Source of the DNA: Clostridiaceae bacterium
GTDB taxonomy: Bacteria; Bacillota; Clostridia; Oscillospirales; Acutalibacteraceae
NCBI GenBank assembly: GCA_016287385.1
Contig: JAEEWM010000006.1
Location: 24,097-88,096, forward strand
Reading direction: 5' to 3'
DNA: 64,000 nucleotides
Translations under genes and position numbers: made by a program
The notes under the pieces: generated by a model
Told to the model about the DNA's origin: nothing
The model's database searches: none
What the model saw: only the letters and a program-made list of their open reading frames with translations
In this document: positions 43,109 through 55,617 of the stretch, piece by piece
Position numbering within the stretch: the first letter of the stretch is position 1
How the letters are laid out: every line of letters starts with the position of its first letter

Positions 43109-44011
43109 TCATTTTGAAAATGTTTCGTATGATTTATCAATACTTTTAAGCTCGTCAAAGGTATCTATCTCGATAACGTCTTCCTCGGCCCCCGGACGGA
43201 TATATATGTTATAATTGCTGTTATAGCTGATAAGCGGAACGGTAGACCAATATCTTTCTTTTCCATCCGGCATGTTGAACGTTTCGCTGATATTCTTTTT
43301 GAGTTTTTCGCCGTCCTCCGCGTTAATATACGTTATACCTACCATCTGGTAGCAATTCTCGCCGCCAATACTTTCCTTATATATACGCATATTCTCATCA
43401 ACGCAGACACACCAGTCTTCGGTTTTCTTTTTGTATATTCCTAAAATGTTGGACACATACTGATATTTCTTTACAATATCAGGATTATAAACAAAAATAT
43501 CTGCTTCAAAGAGATACGAGTTTTTAAGCAGGTCACCCGCCAAATAAACCGACGAAATGTTATTTGCTTCGCTGTAAAGCGGATTTTCCACAAATTTAAT
43601 CATCGGATACTTTTCCAAAAGCTCGTCGAACTGCTCCGCGAGATAGCCGCGAACAACGTATATTTCGTCAATACCCGCCGCAAGACATGCGTCGATTATT
43701 GTGTCGATAATTCTCACACCGTTAACCCGCACAAGCGGTTTAGGTCTTTCAAGCGTTACGGGTACCATACGCGAGCCAAAGCCAGCCGCCATAAAAACAG
43801 CTTTCCTTACCCTGTAAGGTTCAAGGACTGCCAATCCGTTTTCGGTAACGGTAAACCCGCTTATCAGACCTCCGGCTTTGAGGTCTGATATAAGTTTATT
43901 CACTTTGTCAAACGATATACCCGTAAGGTTGGATACCGCCTGTGCCGACATATTTTCTTTTGCACTTTCAAGCGTTTGCAAAACGTCAAATTCCTGCTTT
44001 GAAATAGTCAT
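43109..44011 (-). CDS. Winged-helix plus LicC-like nucleotidyltransferase
   Basis: 300 residues. N-terminal winged helix (about 1-65: SAQAVSNLTGISFDKVNKLI) fused to a sugar/choline-phosphate nucleotidyltransferase domain (about 68-290) beginning FMAAGFGSRMVPVTLERPKP, the CTP/NTP-binding GxGxR...PKP signature. ADIFVYNPDI carries the metal Asp. The later EDVIEIDTFDELKSID is like LicC, the CTP:phosphocholine cytidylyltransferase. It could supply CDP-choline or a similar activated group for decorating surface polymers. No licA, licB or licD is in the window. The winged helix suggests it may also regulate expression. Confidence 0.82.
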   Translation of the reverse strand: MTISKQEFDVLQTLESAKENMSAQAVSNLTGISFDKVNKLISDLKAGGLISGFTVTENGLAVLEPYRVRKAVFMAAGFGSRMVPVTLERPKPLVRVNGVRIIDTIIDACLAAGIDEIYVVRGYLAEQFDELLEKYPMIKFVENPLYSEANNISSVYLAGDLLKNSYLFEADIFVYNPDIVKKYQYVSNILGIYKKKTEDWCVCVDENMRIYKESIGGENCYQMVGITYINAEDGEKLKKNISETFNMPDGKERYWSTVPLISYNSNYNIYIRPGAEEDVIEIDTFDELKSIDKSYETFSK

Positions 44012-44035
44012 TTTGATTATTCCCCATTAAATTGC

Positions 44036-45310
44036 TCATATTTTTATCTCGCAACCGCCGACCGGGCGGACGAGAAGCGGCACACAGGCGCCCTTGCCGA
44101 ATACATTTTCTATCATTTCCCGATATTCTTCAAATCTTTCATCGGGTATGTAGCACTGCACTGTTCCCGCAAAGCCGCCGCCGTGTACGCGACAGGCGCC
44201 CTTATCGCCCAAGAACTGCTTTGTCACGGCTATCGCGAGGCAAAGTCCCTGCTCGCTCACCGCGGAATTTGAATACAGGTTTTGCAGATATTTATACGAA
44301 GATTCGCCCGATTCGTTCACATAATATAAAAACTTTTCAAAATCGCGTTCTTTAAGGGCGGTGCGCTGTAACTCCACACGCTTCTGCTCATTAAAGAAAT
44401 GGAAAGCGCGAAGCACGGCGCGGTCGCCGAATTTGAGGCGAAGTCCGCCGATTTGCTTATAAAATTCTTTCTCATCCGCGTCACGCAAAAAATCGACGCC
44501 AAGGGCGCGGCTGATGTTCCTGCACTCCTCAGTAATGGCGGCGTAATCACCGGTAAGATTGGCGTGGTTGCCGCCGGTATCAACGACGCAAAGCGTATAT
44601 CCGAAGTCGCGGACGTTAAGACTGACCTGTTCTATCACGGGGTTTTGCGGATCGTGGAAATCGGCGTAGGTAAAACCGCCTACGGAGCTTGCCATCTGGT
44701 CGAGCAGACCGCAGGGCTTGCCGAAAAACTCGCGCTCGGCGTACTGGGAATATTTAGCTATTCTCACAACGCCCACTCTGCCCGAGTTAAAAAGCCCGTT
44801 GAGTATATTGGATACAAGCACCTCAAACGCCGCGGACGAGGAAAGTCCCGACCCTTTAAGCACCTTTGAGGTTGTATACGCGTTGAAAGCGCCTATCTCA
44901 TGTCCGTCGCTCTTGAAGGCGTACAAAACGCCGCGTATAAGCGCCGCCGCCCTGCCGCGCTCGTTATCCTTCGCAGAAAGTGAATCGATATCTATTACGT
45001 CCTCGGTATAGCCCGCGGATTTTATACGCACCTTATGTCCGCCGCACTTCGCGGCAACGGCTATGACGTCGAGATCGACGCTTGCCGCAAGCACACAACC
45101 GTGCTGGTGGTCGGTGTGGTTGCCGCCTATCTCCGTCCTGCCGGGGGCGGAGAAAAGACGCAGACCGTCACTGTCACCGTAAAGGGCGCAAAACTCGTCC
45201 ACAGCCGAGCAAAAACGCTCGCGCGCCGAAGCCGCCTCGCCGTAAAGCTTTATAAAATCCTCGTCGAAACGCCCGCTTTGTATAGCGGATTTCAATTCAA
45301 TAGAATTCAT
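44036..45310 (-). CDS. galK: Galactokinase
   Basis: 424 residues. Phosphorylates galactose to galactose 1-phosphate (Leloir pathway). GHMP-kinase family with signature GRTEIGGNHTDHQHG (about 55-70), the ATP-binding KGSGLSSSAAFEV (about 150-162) and the C-terminal HGGGFAGTVQ (about 375). ATG at 45310 follows AAGGAG. Lies between the LicC-like gene and ackA, same strand. galT and galE are not in the window. The length is normal for clostridial galactokinases. Confidence 0.95.
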   Translation of the reverse strand: MNSIELKSAIQSGRFDEDFIKLYGEAASARERFCSAVDEFCALYGDSDGLRLFSAPGRTEIGGNHTDHQHGCVLAASVDLDVIAVAAKCGGHKVRIKSAGYTEDVIDIDSLSAKDNERGRAAALIRGVLYAFKSDGHEIGAFNAYTTSKVLKGSGLSSSAAFEVLVSNILNGLFNSGRVGVVRIAKYSQYAEREFFGKPCGLLDQMASSVGGFTYADFHDPQNPVIEQVSLNVRDFGYTLCVVDTGGNHANLTGDYAAITEECRNISRALGVDFLRDADEKEFYKQIGGLRLKFGDRAVLRAFHFFNEQKRVELQRTALKERDFEKFLYYVNESGESSYKYLQNLYSNSAVSEQGLCLAIAVTKQFLGDKGACRVHGGGFAGTVQCYIPDERFEEYREMIENVFGKGACVPLLVRPVGGCEIKI

Positions 45311-45325
45311 AAGGATGTACTCCTT

Positions 45326-46522
45326 TTACTTTGAGATAATCGCCAGTGTGTCTCGCGCTATCGCGAGTTCCTCGTTTGTGGGGATAACGAAGATATCAAC
45401 GCCGCTGTCCGGAGTTGATATTTTAACTTCCTTTCCGCGGCACTTGTTTGCCTCTCTGTCGATTTTAACACCCATATATCCGAGGTTTTCGCAAACGTAT
45501 TCGCGAAGCTCGGGGTCGTTTTCACCGATACCGCCGGTAAAAGCGATAGCGTCAACGCCGTTCATGGCGGCGATGTAGGAACCTATGAATTTAAGTATCT
45601 GATAACGCTGCATTTCGATAGCAAGCGCGGCGCGCCGGTTGCCCGCCTCAGCCGCCGCGGCGACGTCGCGGTTATCGTTTGATACGCCGGAAATGCCGAG
45701 CATACCTGATTTTTTATTGCAAATCGTATTTATATCAGCCGCGGAAAGATTATCCTTTTCCGCAATATAAGTGAGCGCCGAAGGGTCGAGCGAACCGGAA
45801 CGGGTACCCATCATAAAGCCGTCAAGCGGAGTAAAGCCCATTGAGGTATCCTTGCACTCGCCGTCTTTAATGGCGGTTATAGAACAGCCGTTGCCGAGGT
45901 GGCAGGTGATAATTTTCAAATCCTTCTTATCCTTGCCTTCAAGCGCGGCGACGCGGTCGCTCACGAAATGGTGCGACGTGCCGTGAGCGCCGTATTTGCG
46001 CACGGCAAGACGCTCGTAATACTCATATGGAAGCGCATACATAAACGCCTTTGGCGGCATAGTCTGGTGGAAAGAGGTATCGAAAACGACGACCTGCGGT
46101 ATCTTATCGCCGAAGGTTTCAATGCACGCCTTGATGGCTATAACGTGCGCCGGGTTATGAAGCGGCGCCATTGCGCCGAGCTCCGAAATCTGTTCTATCA
46201 CCTTATCGGTAACGAGGCACGAGCCCTTGAATATCGCGCCGCCCTGAACTATACGGTGACCTATCGCCGAAATCTCATCAAACGAATCGATTACCTTGGC
46301 GTCGCTCTTCATCATGGCGTAAACAACCGCCTTGAAAGCTTCGCTGTGGGTCGGCATGGGGGTCTCGGCTTTGTACTCCCTGCCGTCAGCCGACTTGTGC
46401 GAGATAGCACCGGTGACGCCTATACGCTCGCAAAGGCCCTTGGCAAGCACGCTTTCGTTATCCATATCAATAAGCTGATATTTAAGCGATGAACTGCCTG
46501 CGTTTACAACAAAAATTTTCAT
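45326..46522 (-). CDS. ackA: Acetate kinase
   Basis: 398 residues from the ATG at 46522 (GGAGAAG upstream; six extra upstream codons rejected). Makes ATP from acetyl phosphate in fermentation. N-terminal VVNAGSSSLKYQL, HRIVQGG, FDTSFHQTMP, GAHGTSHHFV, CHLGNGCS, GTRSGSLDP and FTGGIGEND all as in the family, so fully functional in appearance. pta is not adjacent. Supports a fermentative anaerobe. Confidence 0.97.
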   Translation of the reverse strand: MKIFVVNAGSSSLKYQLIDMDNESVLAKGLCERIGVTGAISHKSADGREYKAETPMPTHSEAFKAVVYAMMKSDAKVIDSFDEISAIGHRIVQGGAIFKGSCLVTDKVIEQISELGAMAPLHNPAHVIAIKACIETFGDKIPQVVVFDTSFHQTMPPKAFMYALPYEYYERLAVRKYGAHGTSHHFVSDRVAALEGKDKKDLKIITCHLGNGCSITAIKDGECKDTSMGFTPLDGFMMGTRSGSLDPSALTYIAEKDNLSAADINTICNKKSGMLGISGVSNDNRDVAAAAEAGNRRAALAIEMQRYQILKFIGSYIAAMNGVDAIAFTGGIGENDPELREYVCENLGYMGVKIDREANKCRGKEVKISTPDSGVDIFVIPTNEELAIARDTLAIISK

Positions 46523-46643
46523 GTTATCTTCTCCCAACATTTGTATTGCAGATTCTGTAAGTTTATGATAAAATTACACTAACAACAATAATACTTTATT
46601 TTACCTGATTTTTCAAGTGCTTTTTGAAAGGTGGGCGCGTATT

Positions 46644-47810
46644 TTGGCAGTTATCGGAATTATTGCTGAATTTAACCCGTTGCATACGGGACACGGGCGC
46701 CTTATCGACGAGGCAAGGGCGTCAAAAAAGCCGGTTGCCGCGGTTCTGTCAGGGAATTTCGTACAGCGCGGCGAATGCGCCGCTCTTGAAAAAGAAACCC
46801 GTACAAAATGCGCGCTTATGTGCGGCGTTGATATCGTTGCGGAACTGCCTGTGCTTTGGAGTATGTCCACGGCGCAGAATTTTGCGCTCGGCGGCGTGTG
46901 GCAGCTTCACCGCCTCGGTGCCGACGAAATCATTTTCGGCAGTGAGTGCGGCGATATCGAAAAGCTTAAAACCGCCGCGGATATCCTCGGCAGCGACGAA
47001 TACGCCGCTCTCCTTGCAGAAAAGGTAAACGGCGCGCTTACTTTCGCGGTCGCCCGCGAGGAAGCGGCGGGCGCTCTCGGCGCCGACGTTTCGGTGCTTA
47101 AAAGCCCAAACGATAATCTGGCGACGGAATACATAATCGCGGCGAAGAAACTCGGTCTGCCCGTAAAATTCAGATGCGTAAAGCGCGAAGGCGCACCGCA
47201 CGACAGCAAGTGCGTTTCGGGTGATTTTGTTTCCGCTTCATACATAAGAGAGGAAATGGCGAAGGGCAATATCGCCTTTGCGGAAAGATTTATGCCCTCT
47301 GTGCTTCACGGCGTAATAAATAATGGGTGTATCGCCGACAACCGCAGGCTTGAAACCGCGATACTTGCGGTTTTAAGGGGCAAAACCGCAAGGGATTTTG
47401 AAAATCTGCCGGACATTGCGGAGGGTCTCGAAAACCGGCTTGAATTTGCAGTCCGCGCGGCGACGGATACAGAAGAGCTGCAAGCGCAGCTTAAAAGCAA
47501 AAGATACACGCTCGCACGGGTGCGGCGGCTTATACTCTCGGCGTTTTTAGGGTTTGACAATACCTTTTTCATGAAAACGCCGCCCTATGTAAGACTGCTC
47601 GGCGCAAGCGGCGCGGGACTTGCCGCTCTGCCCCGGAACGCGCCTGAAATCGTCACCAGACCGGCGCAGATAAAGGCGCTCGGAAAGGACGCCCAAAAGG
47701 TATTTGATGCCGAATGTAAAGCAACCGATATTTTTACACTCGCGCTTAACGTCCCCCTTGAAGCGGGACTCGAATACAAAAGAAAATTTTTGAAAGCGGA
47801 GGATTTATAA
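46644..47810 (+). CDS. tmcAL: tRNA(Met) cytidine acetate ligase (TmcAL/YlbM-type nucleotidyltransferase)
   Basis: 389 residues from a TTG at 46644 with GGTGG upstream. Activates acetate with ATP and acetylates C34 of elongator tRNA-Met. The start IGIIAEFNPLHTGHGRL carries the HxGH nucleotide motif; SGNFVQRGECAALEK and FGSECGD follow; a helical domain ends it. All features match the TmcAL family. It is divergent from ackA, which is interesting because both use acetate, though this may be chance. Overlaps the next gene by one base (TAATG). Confidence 0.92.
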   Translation: MAVIGIIAEFNPLHTGHGRLIDEARASKKPVAAVLSGNFVQRGECAALEKETRTKCALMCGVDIVAELPVLWSMSTAQNFALGGVWQLHRLGADEIIFGSECGDIEKLKTAADILGSDEYAALLAEKVNGALTFAVAREEAAGALGADVSVLKSPNDNLATEYIIAAKKLGLPVKFRCVKREGAPHDSKCVSGDFVSASYIREEMAKGNIAFAERFMPSVLHGVINNGCIADNRRLETAILAVLRGKTARDFENLPDIAEGLENRLEFAVRAATDTEELQAQLKSKRYTLARVRRLILSAFLGFDNTFFMKTPPYVRLLGASGAGLAALPRNAPEIVTRPAQIKALGKDAQKVFDAECKATDIFTLALNVPLEAGLEYKRKFLKAEDL

Positions 47811-48733
47811 TGATTAGTTTTAAGGAACTCGACTCTTACAAGGATTACGGAAAAGCGCTTGAAATCGAAAATGGCGTTATCCGCGCGGTGGTGACGCTGG
47901 ATATAGGCCCGAGAATTATATTTTTCGGCTTTATAGGCGGTCAGAATATTATGTGCGATAACCGCGAGCTTTTAGGCGGCAAAACCGACAAGGATTTTGA
48001 AGACCTGTTCGGCGCGGGCAAAAAATGGGAAAATTTAGGCGGACACCGCATTTGGGCGGCACCCGAAGAGTGGCCGCTTACCTACACGCCTGACGACGTG
48101 CCGGTAACATATACAAAAACCGAAAGCGGCGCCGTGTTCACGAGCGACGCCTGCGTAAAGGCGGGTTTTGCAAAAACTCTCGAAATAGTAATGGGCGCCG
48201 GCGCCGATATGCAGGTTAAAATGAAGGTAAAGAACATATCGGATAAAACCCGCGATTTTGCCATTTGGGCGCTGTCTGTGAGCACCACCGGCGGCACGCT
48301 CGTAGTTCCGATGAACACCGACAATACCGTGCTTCTTCCCAACCGCGCCGTGGTACTGTGGCCTTACACTGACGCAAAAGACTATCGCTTTGAAATAAGC
48401 AATAAATACGCCGTAGTGGAGAACACCGCCGAGGAAAAACCGATGAAGCTCGGCTTTGATTCAAAGAACGGCAAGTCCTACTACTTTGTGGGCGGCGAAG
48501 TATTCAAAAAAGATTTTGCAACCTTCCACGGCGAAAAGCCGTACGTTGATTACGGCTGCTCCTTTGAAACCTACAACTGCAACAAATTTATTGAAATAGA
48601 AACCCTTTCGCCTATTGAGACGGTAGCGCCGGGCGGCGAGATAGAGCATAACGAGAGCTGGTCGCTTTACAAATTCGACAACCTTGATTTTTCAAGCGAC
48701 GAGGCTATCGACAAGATGTTAAGCAGTCTGTAA
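47810..48733 (+). CDS. Galactose mutarotase-like protein (DUF4380-type)
   Basis: 307 residues, an all-beta supersandwich resembling aldose 1-epimerases. LDIGPRIIFFGFIGGQN (about 25-45) and GGHRIWAAPEEWPL (about 75-90) are the landmark segments; His and Glu residues there could be catalytic. It lacks a signal peptide. ATG overlaps the TmcAL stop and uses GGAGGAT. Sugar substrate unknown. It may serve galactose use with the nearby galK, but is on the other strand and coupled to tmcAL. Confidence 0.8.
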   Translation: MISFKELDSYKDYGKALEIENGVIRAVVTLDIGPRIIFFGFIGGQNIMCDNRELLGGKTDKDFEDLFGAGKKWENLGGHRIWAAPEEWPLTYTPDDVPVTYTKTESGAVFTSDACVKAGFAKTLEIVMGAGADMQVKMKVKNISDKTRDFAIWALSVSTTGGTLVVPMNTDNTVLLPNRAVVLWPYTDAKDYRFEISNKYAVVENTAEEKPMKLGFDSKNGKSYYFVGGEVFKKDFATFHGEKPYVDYGCSFETYNCNKFIEIETLSPIETVAPGGEIEHNESWSLYKFDNLDFSSDEAIDKMLSSL

Positions 48734-48753
48734 AGCGATATTCCCGTTTACGC

Positions 48754-48785
48754 GTGCGGTCGGTTTTATGCCGACCGCACATTTT
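48754..48785 (+). terminator. Terminator after the mutarotase-like gene
   Basis: Perfect 10-bp stem GTGCGGTCGG / CCGACCGCAC with 7-nt loop, then ATTTTG. Confidence 0.85.
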
Positions 48786-48840
48786 GCGCCGCACGAGGCG
48801 AATTTTCCGGAACAGACCCGCAAAATTGCCATTTTAACCG

Positions 48841-48869
48841 TTGACTACGCGGCGTTTATATGTTAATAT
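48841..48869 (+). promoter_or_regulatory. Promoter of the ATP synthase operon
   Basis: TTGACT, 17 bp, TAATAT, about 40 bp before atpI. No other good promoter is seen inside the operon. Confidence 0.7.
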
Positions 48870-48908
48870 ATATTGGTTAAAGTTTTGCTTTGCGGGAGGG
48901 CGTCGGAT

Positions 48909-49286
48909 ATGGCGAGGATCAACAGCACCGTAATTAAAGAAACGCGCTATATCGCGCTTTTTTCCTGCGTGTTGAGCGTGCTTATGCAAGCGGTGTTTTT
49001 AATAGTTCTTCGCCGCTTTGATTATACCGTGCTTCTCGGCAATCTGTTAGGTCTTATAACAGGCGTGGGCAACTTCTTTTTTATGGGAATAGGCGTTCAG
49101 AAGGCAGTCGAGAAGGACGAGGCGGGCGCGAGAAAAGTAATGCGCTTTTCGCAGACCGCGCGCTTTTTCGGGGTATTTATACTCGCAATGGCGGGCGTGC
49201 TCATCCCGGTGTTCGATCCCATCGCGCTGGTTATTTCGATTTTCTTTCCGAGGATAGCGATAGCCGCAAGGCAGTTCAAAAAATAA
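48909..49286 (+). CDS. atpI: ATP synthase subunit I-like membrane protein
   Basis: 125 residues from the ATG at 48909 after GGGAGGG; the longer upstream reading was rejected. Four hydrophobic segments (about 14-36, 40-62, 79-98, 99-118) fit AtpI, which helps assemble the c-ring or handle ion supply. Sequence conservation in AtpI is low, so the call rests on position as first gene of the atp operon, size and topology. Confidence 0.8.
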   Translation: MARINSTVIKETRYIALFSCVLSVLMQAVFLIVLRRFDYTVLLGNLLGLITGVGNFFFMGIGVQKAVEKDEAGARKVMRFSQTARFFGVFILAMAGVLIPVFDPIALVISIFFPRIAIAARQFKK

Positions 49287-49319
49287 TCACGTACGGTTTT
49301 AAGCAAAGGAGGTGTAACG

Positions 49320-50225
49320 GTGGAAAACAAAAAGAAATTTTTAGCGACGGACATAATATATCTGTCACTGCTCGCGCTCGGTCCTCTTTTCGCCATAGCG
49401 CTTAAAGTTCTTTTTACACCGCAGGCGGACGATATCAACATAGCCGGCGCGCTTATATTTTTCACCGTAAAGCTTCCCTTCTCCGATTTGCCGGTGACCG
49501 AGACTCAGGTAAACTCGCTTGTGGTAATATGGTCGATTTTCTGGCTTTGCAAATATATCACGCACGGTATTTCGGTGCGCGGCGGACTTAAACGGCAAAT
49601 CATTGCCGAATGGATAGTTGAAAAAACAAAAAGCCTTGTAAAAGGTAACATGGGCGAATACTTCGCCTCTTTTGCGCCCTTTGTGGCGGCAATTATGGGG
49701 CTTTCCGCGTTCTCGAGTCTGCTTACCCTTATCGGTCTTTATCCGCCGACCTCGGATATAAACACAACCGCCGGTTGGGCGATACTCGTGTTTATACTTA
49801 TCACTTATTATAAATTCAAGTGCGGACCGGTTCATTATCTCAAATCTTTCGGCGACCCGGTACCGTTTCTTGCACCGCTTAACATTATAAGCGAATTTGC
49901 CACGCCGGTTTCAATGGCTTTCCGTCACTACGGCAACGTGCTTTCCGGTTCGGTAATATCGGTGCTCGTGGCGACCGCGCTTCAGGGAGTGTCGCACCTG
50001 ATTTTCGGAAAACTGCCGGGAATGCTTGCCAATATCCCGTTCTTACAGATAGGTCTGCCCGCCGTGCTTTCGGTATACTTTGATTTATTCAGCGGACTTT
50101 TGCAGGCGTTTATATTCGCCATGCTTACAATGCTTTACGTATCCGGCGGCTTCCCCGCCGAGGATTACGCGGCGAAAAAAGCGGCGCGGGACTTAAAGCG
50201 CGCGGCTAAACAAAACAGTAATTGA
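49320..50225 (+). CDS. atpB: F1Fo ATP synthase subunit a
   Basis: 301 residues, GTG start after GGAGGTG. Stator membrane subunit forming the two ion half-channels. The essential Arg of the fourth conserved helix is at about residue 202 in ATPVSMAFRHYGNVLSG, a clostridial variant of the usual LRLFGN. The C-terminal helix with YVSGGFP-like end is present. Works against the subunit c Glu65 site. Confidence 0.95.
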   Translation: MENKKKFLATDIIYLSLLALGPLFAIALKVLFTPQADDINIAGALIFFTVKLPFSDLPVTETQVNSLVVIWSIFWLCKYITHGISVRGGLKRQIIAEWIVEKTKSLVKGNMGEYFASFAPFVAAIMGLSAFSSLLTLIGLYPPTSDINTTAGWAILVFILITYYKFKCGPVHYLKSFGDPVPFLAPLNIISEFATPVSMAFRHYGNVLSGSVISVLVATALQGVSHLIFGKLPGMLANIPFLQIGLPAVLSVYFDLFSGLLQAFIFAMLTMLYVSGGFPAEDYAAKKAARDLKRAAKQNSN

Positions 50226-50268
50226 TTTTACGAAAGTAAACTTAAAATAATTTTTAACGGAGGAATAA

Positions 50269-50559
<291 letters not shown>

Positions 50560-50572
50560 AAAGGGAGATAAA

Positions 50573-51088
50573 ATGCAACACCTTGACGTTATATCCGTAA
50601 ATATCTGGCAGATACTGATCGCCCTTATCAACCTGACCATACTGTTTTTAGTGCTTAAAAAGTTTCTTTTCAAACCGGTCAACAAGGTACTCAAAAAGCG
50701 TGAGGAAGAATTGAACGGGCAGTATGAGAAGGCAAACACCGCAAGGCAGAGCGCGGAAAGCGCGAAGGCGGAGTACGAAACCAGATTAAACGGTGCAAAA
50801 CTACAAGCCAACGATATCATAAACAAAGCCACCGCCGCCGCTTCCGCGCGGTCGGAAAAGATAGTCGACAGCGCCCGCGAGGAAGCGGACGCCATAGTGA
50901 GGCGCGCCCAAACCCAGGCGGAGCTTGAAAAGGTGCGCGCGCAAAAAGAAATAAAGGAAGAGATAGTGGACGTGTCCTCCCTGCTCGCCGAAAAACTGCT
51001 TGAGCGCGAGATAAATACCGAAGACCACAAAAAGCTTATCGATTCCTTTATCGACAAAATAGGTGAACAAGATGATCTCGACGAGTAA
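50573..51088 (+). CDS. atpF: F1Fo ATP synthase subunit b
   Basis: 171 residues. Peripheral stalk. N-terminal membrane helix (about 10-30), then a long alpha-helical coiled coil rich in Ala, Glu, Lys and Arg (about 35-160). Normal length. 13 bp after atpE; its 3' end overlaps atpH. Confidence 0.94.
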   Translation: MQHLDVISVNIWQILIALINLTILFLVLKKFLFKPVNKVLKKREEELNGQYEKANTARQSAESAKAEYETRLNGAKLQANDIINKATAAASARSEKIVDSAREEADAIVRRAQTQAELEKVRAQKEIKEEIVDVSSLLAEKLLEREINTEDHKKLIDSFIDKIGEQDDLDE

Positions 51089-51602
51089 CGATTTTGCCGC
51101 CGCGCTTTTTATGCTGGCGATGGAGGAAAACAAACTTGATGAATTTCAAAGCGACCTTTTGAAGGTAAAGGACGCGTTTGATGAAAATCCCGATTACGTC
51201 CTGCTTTTGAGTTCTCCGGGCATTCCGAAATACGAGCGTATCGCCGCTATCGACAAGGCGTTCGGCGAAGATTTGAGCGAGCATGTCGTAAGCTTTATCA
51301 AGGTGCTGTGCGAGCACGGAAAAGTAACCGAAATAGGCGAATGTATAAAAGTTTTCCGCGAGCTTAAAAAGCAGGCGGAAAACAGAGTCACCGCGCGCGT
51401 AAGAAGCGCGGTTGCGCTCGATGAGGAGCAGGTATCGCGCCTTAAAGCGATACTTGAGAAGAAGCTCGGCAGCCAGGTGAAAATCAAGCAGATAATTGAC
51501 AAAAAAGTGCTCGGCGGCGTTAAAATCGAGTTTGAAGACAAGGTCATTGACGGGAGCGTAAAAAAGCAGCTTCACGACATTAAGGAAGTGATTTCAGGAT
51601 GA
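51072..51602 (+). CDS. atpH: F1Fo ATP synthase subunit delta
   Basis: 176 residues from the ATG at 51072 (AGGTGA upstream), overlapping atpF by 17 bp. Caps F1 and links to b. Six-helix N-terminal domain (about 1-105, with [18 protein letters not shown]) and a C-terminal alpha/beta part with [20 protein letters not shown]. The stop overlaps the atpA start (ATGA), so coupled. Confidence 0.93.
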   Translation: MISTSNDFAAALFMLAMEENKLDEFQSDLLKVKDAFDENPDYVLLLSSPGIPKYERIAAIDKAFGEDLSEHVVSFIKVLCEHGKVTEIGECIKVFRELKKQAENRVTARVRSAVALDEEQVSRLKAILEKKLGSQVKIKQIIDKKVLGGVKIEFEDKVIDGSVKKQLHDIKEVISG

Positions 51603-53084
51603 GCAAAACATCCGATAATATCAGCTACATCATTAAAGAGCAGATAAAGAATTACAACTCGCATATACAGATGAAGGAAACCGGCAGAGTAATACTTGTC
51701 GGCGACGGTATCGCGCGCGTTTACGGCATACGCGAGTGTATGGCGAACGAGCTGCTCGAATTTGACGACGGCAGTGCGGGACTTGCGCAAAATCTCGAAG
51801 AAGACACCGTATCGGTCGCAATACTTTCGGATGATAACAGTATCCGCGAAGGCACGCTCGTAAAGCGCACGGGCAAGGTTTTATCCGTACCGGCGGGCGA
51901 ACAGTTTTTAGGGCGCGTGGTAAACGCCCTCGGCGCGCCGATAGACGGCAGAGGTCCGATAGACGCGTCGGAATATATGCCCATTGAGGCGGAAGCGCCC
52001 GGCATTATCGAGCGCGAAGGCGTATCGGTGCCGCTTCAAACCGGCATCAAGGCCATCGACAGTATGATACCGATAGGCCGCGGTCAGCGAGAACTTCTCA
52101 TAGGCGACCGCCAGACCGGCAAAACCGAAATAGCCATTGATACGATAATAAATCAGAAAAACACCGGCGTAATCTGCATTTACGTCGCGATAGGCCAGAA
52201 AAGCACGTCGGTTGTGAGTCTTGTAAACGAGCTTACAAAAGCCGGCGCTATGGAATATACCACGGTGGTATCCGCCACCGCTTCGGAAACCGCGCCGCTT
52301 CAATATATAGCCCCCTATTCCGGCTGTGCCATGGCGGAATATTTCAGAAAGCAGGGCAAGGACGTTTTGATTATTTACGACGACCTTTCAAAGCACGCGG
52401 TGGCGTACAGGGCGCTCTCGCTGCTTATCCGCAGACCGCCCGGCCGCGAAGCGTACCCCGGCGACGTATTCTATCTGCACTCACGTCTGCTTGAACGCGC
52501 CGCCTGCGTTTCAAAAGAGTACGGCGGCGGCTCAATAACCGCGCTTCCGATTATTGAGACTCAGGCGGGCGACGTTTCGGCGTATATACCTACCAACGTA
52601 ATTTCGATTACCGACGGTCAGATTTTCCTTGAAACGGAGCTTTTCCACTCAGGCATTATGCCGGCGATAAACCCCGGCATATCGGTGTCGCGAGTCGGCG
52701 GCTCGGCACAGCTTAAACCGATGAAAAAGGTTTCGGGCGAGCTGAAGCTTATATACTCGCAGTACCGCGAGCTTCAATCTTTCGCACAGTTCGGCAGTGA
52801 CCTTGACGCCGATACGAAAGCGCGGCTTGCGCTGGGCGAACGCATAGTAGAAGTGTTGAAGCAAAAGAGAAACAGCCCTGTAAGGGTGGGATGTCAGGTC
52901 GCGATAATTTTTGCCGTAACCAACGGATATCTCGATTCCACCCCTGTTGACAAGGTCAAGGATTATGAGGCGCGGCTTTATGAAAAGCTTGAAAACAAGG
53001 CTCAAGACCTGCTTTCAAGTCTTGAAGCCGGAAACTACGGCGAAGAAGAGATAGAAGGACTTAAAGCAATACTCGAAGAAATGG

Positions 53085-53092
<8 letters not shown>
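51599..53092 (+). CDS. atpA: F1Fo ATP synthase subunit alpha
   Basis: 497 residues. Non-catalytic nucleotide-binding subunit of F1. P-loop GDRQTGKT (about 167-174), arginine finger in the [11 protein letters not shown] segment (about 360-370), and [22 protein letters not shown]. Normal length and motifs. Coupled with atpH upstream and overlapping atpG downstream. Confidence 0.97.
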
Positions 53093-55575
<2,483 letters not shown>

Positions 55576-55577
55576 AA

Positions 55578-55604
55578 AACAGCCGCGGCAAACCCGCGGC
55601 TGTT
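55578..55604 (+). terminator. Terminator of the atp operon
   Basis: ACAGCCGCGG-CAAA-CCCGCGGCTGT: strong stem, weak T tract on the plus strand (TATCAT), A tract on the left, so it may act better for the convergent gene. Confidence 0.7.
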
Positions 55605-55617
55605 ATCATCTGAAAAT

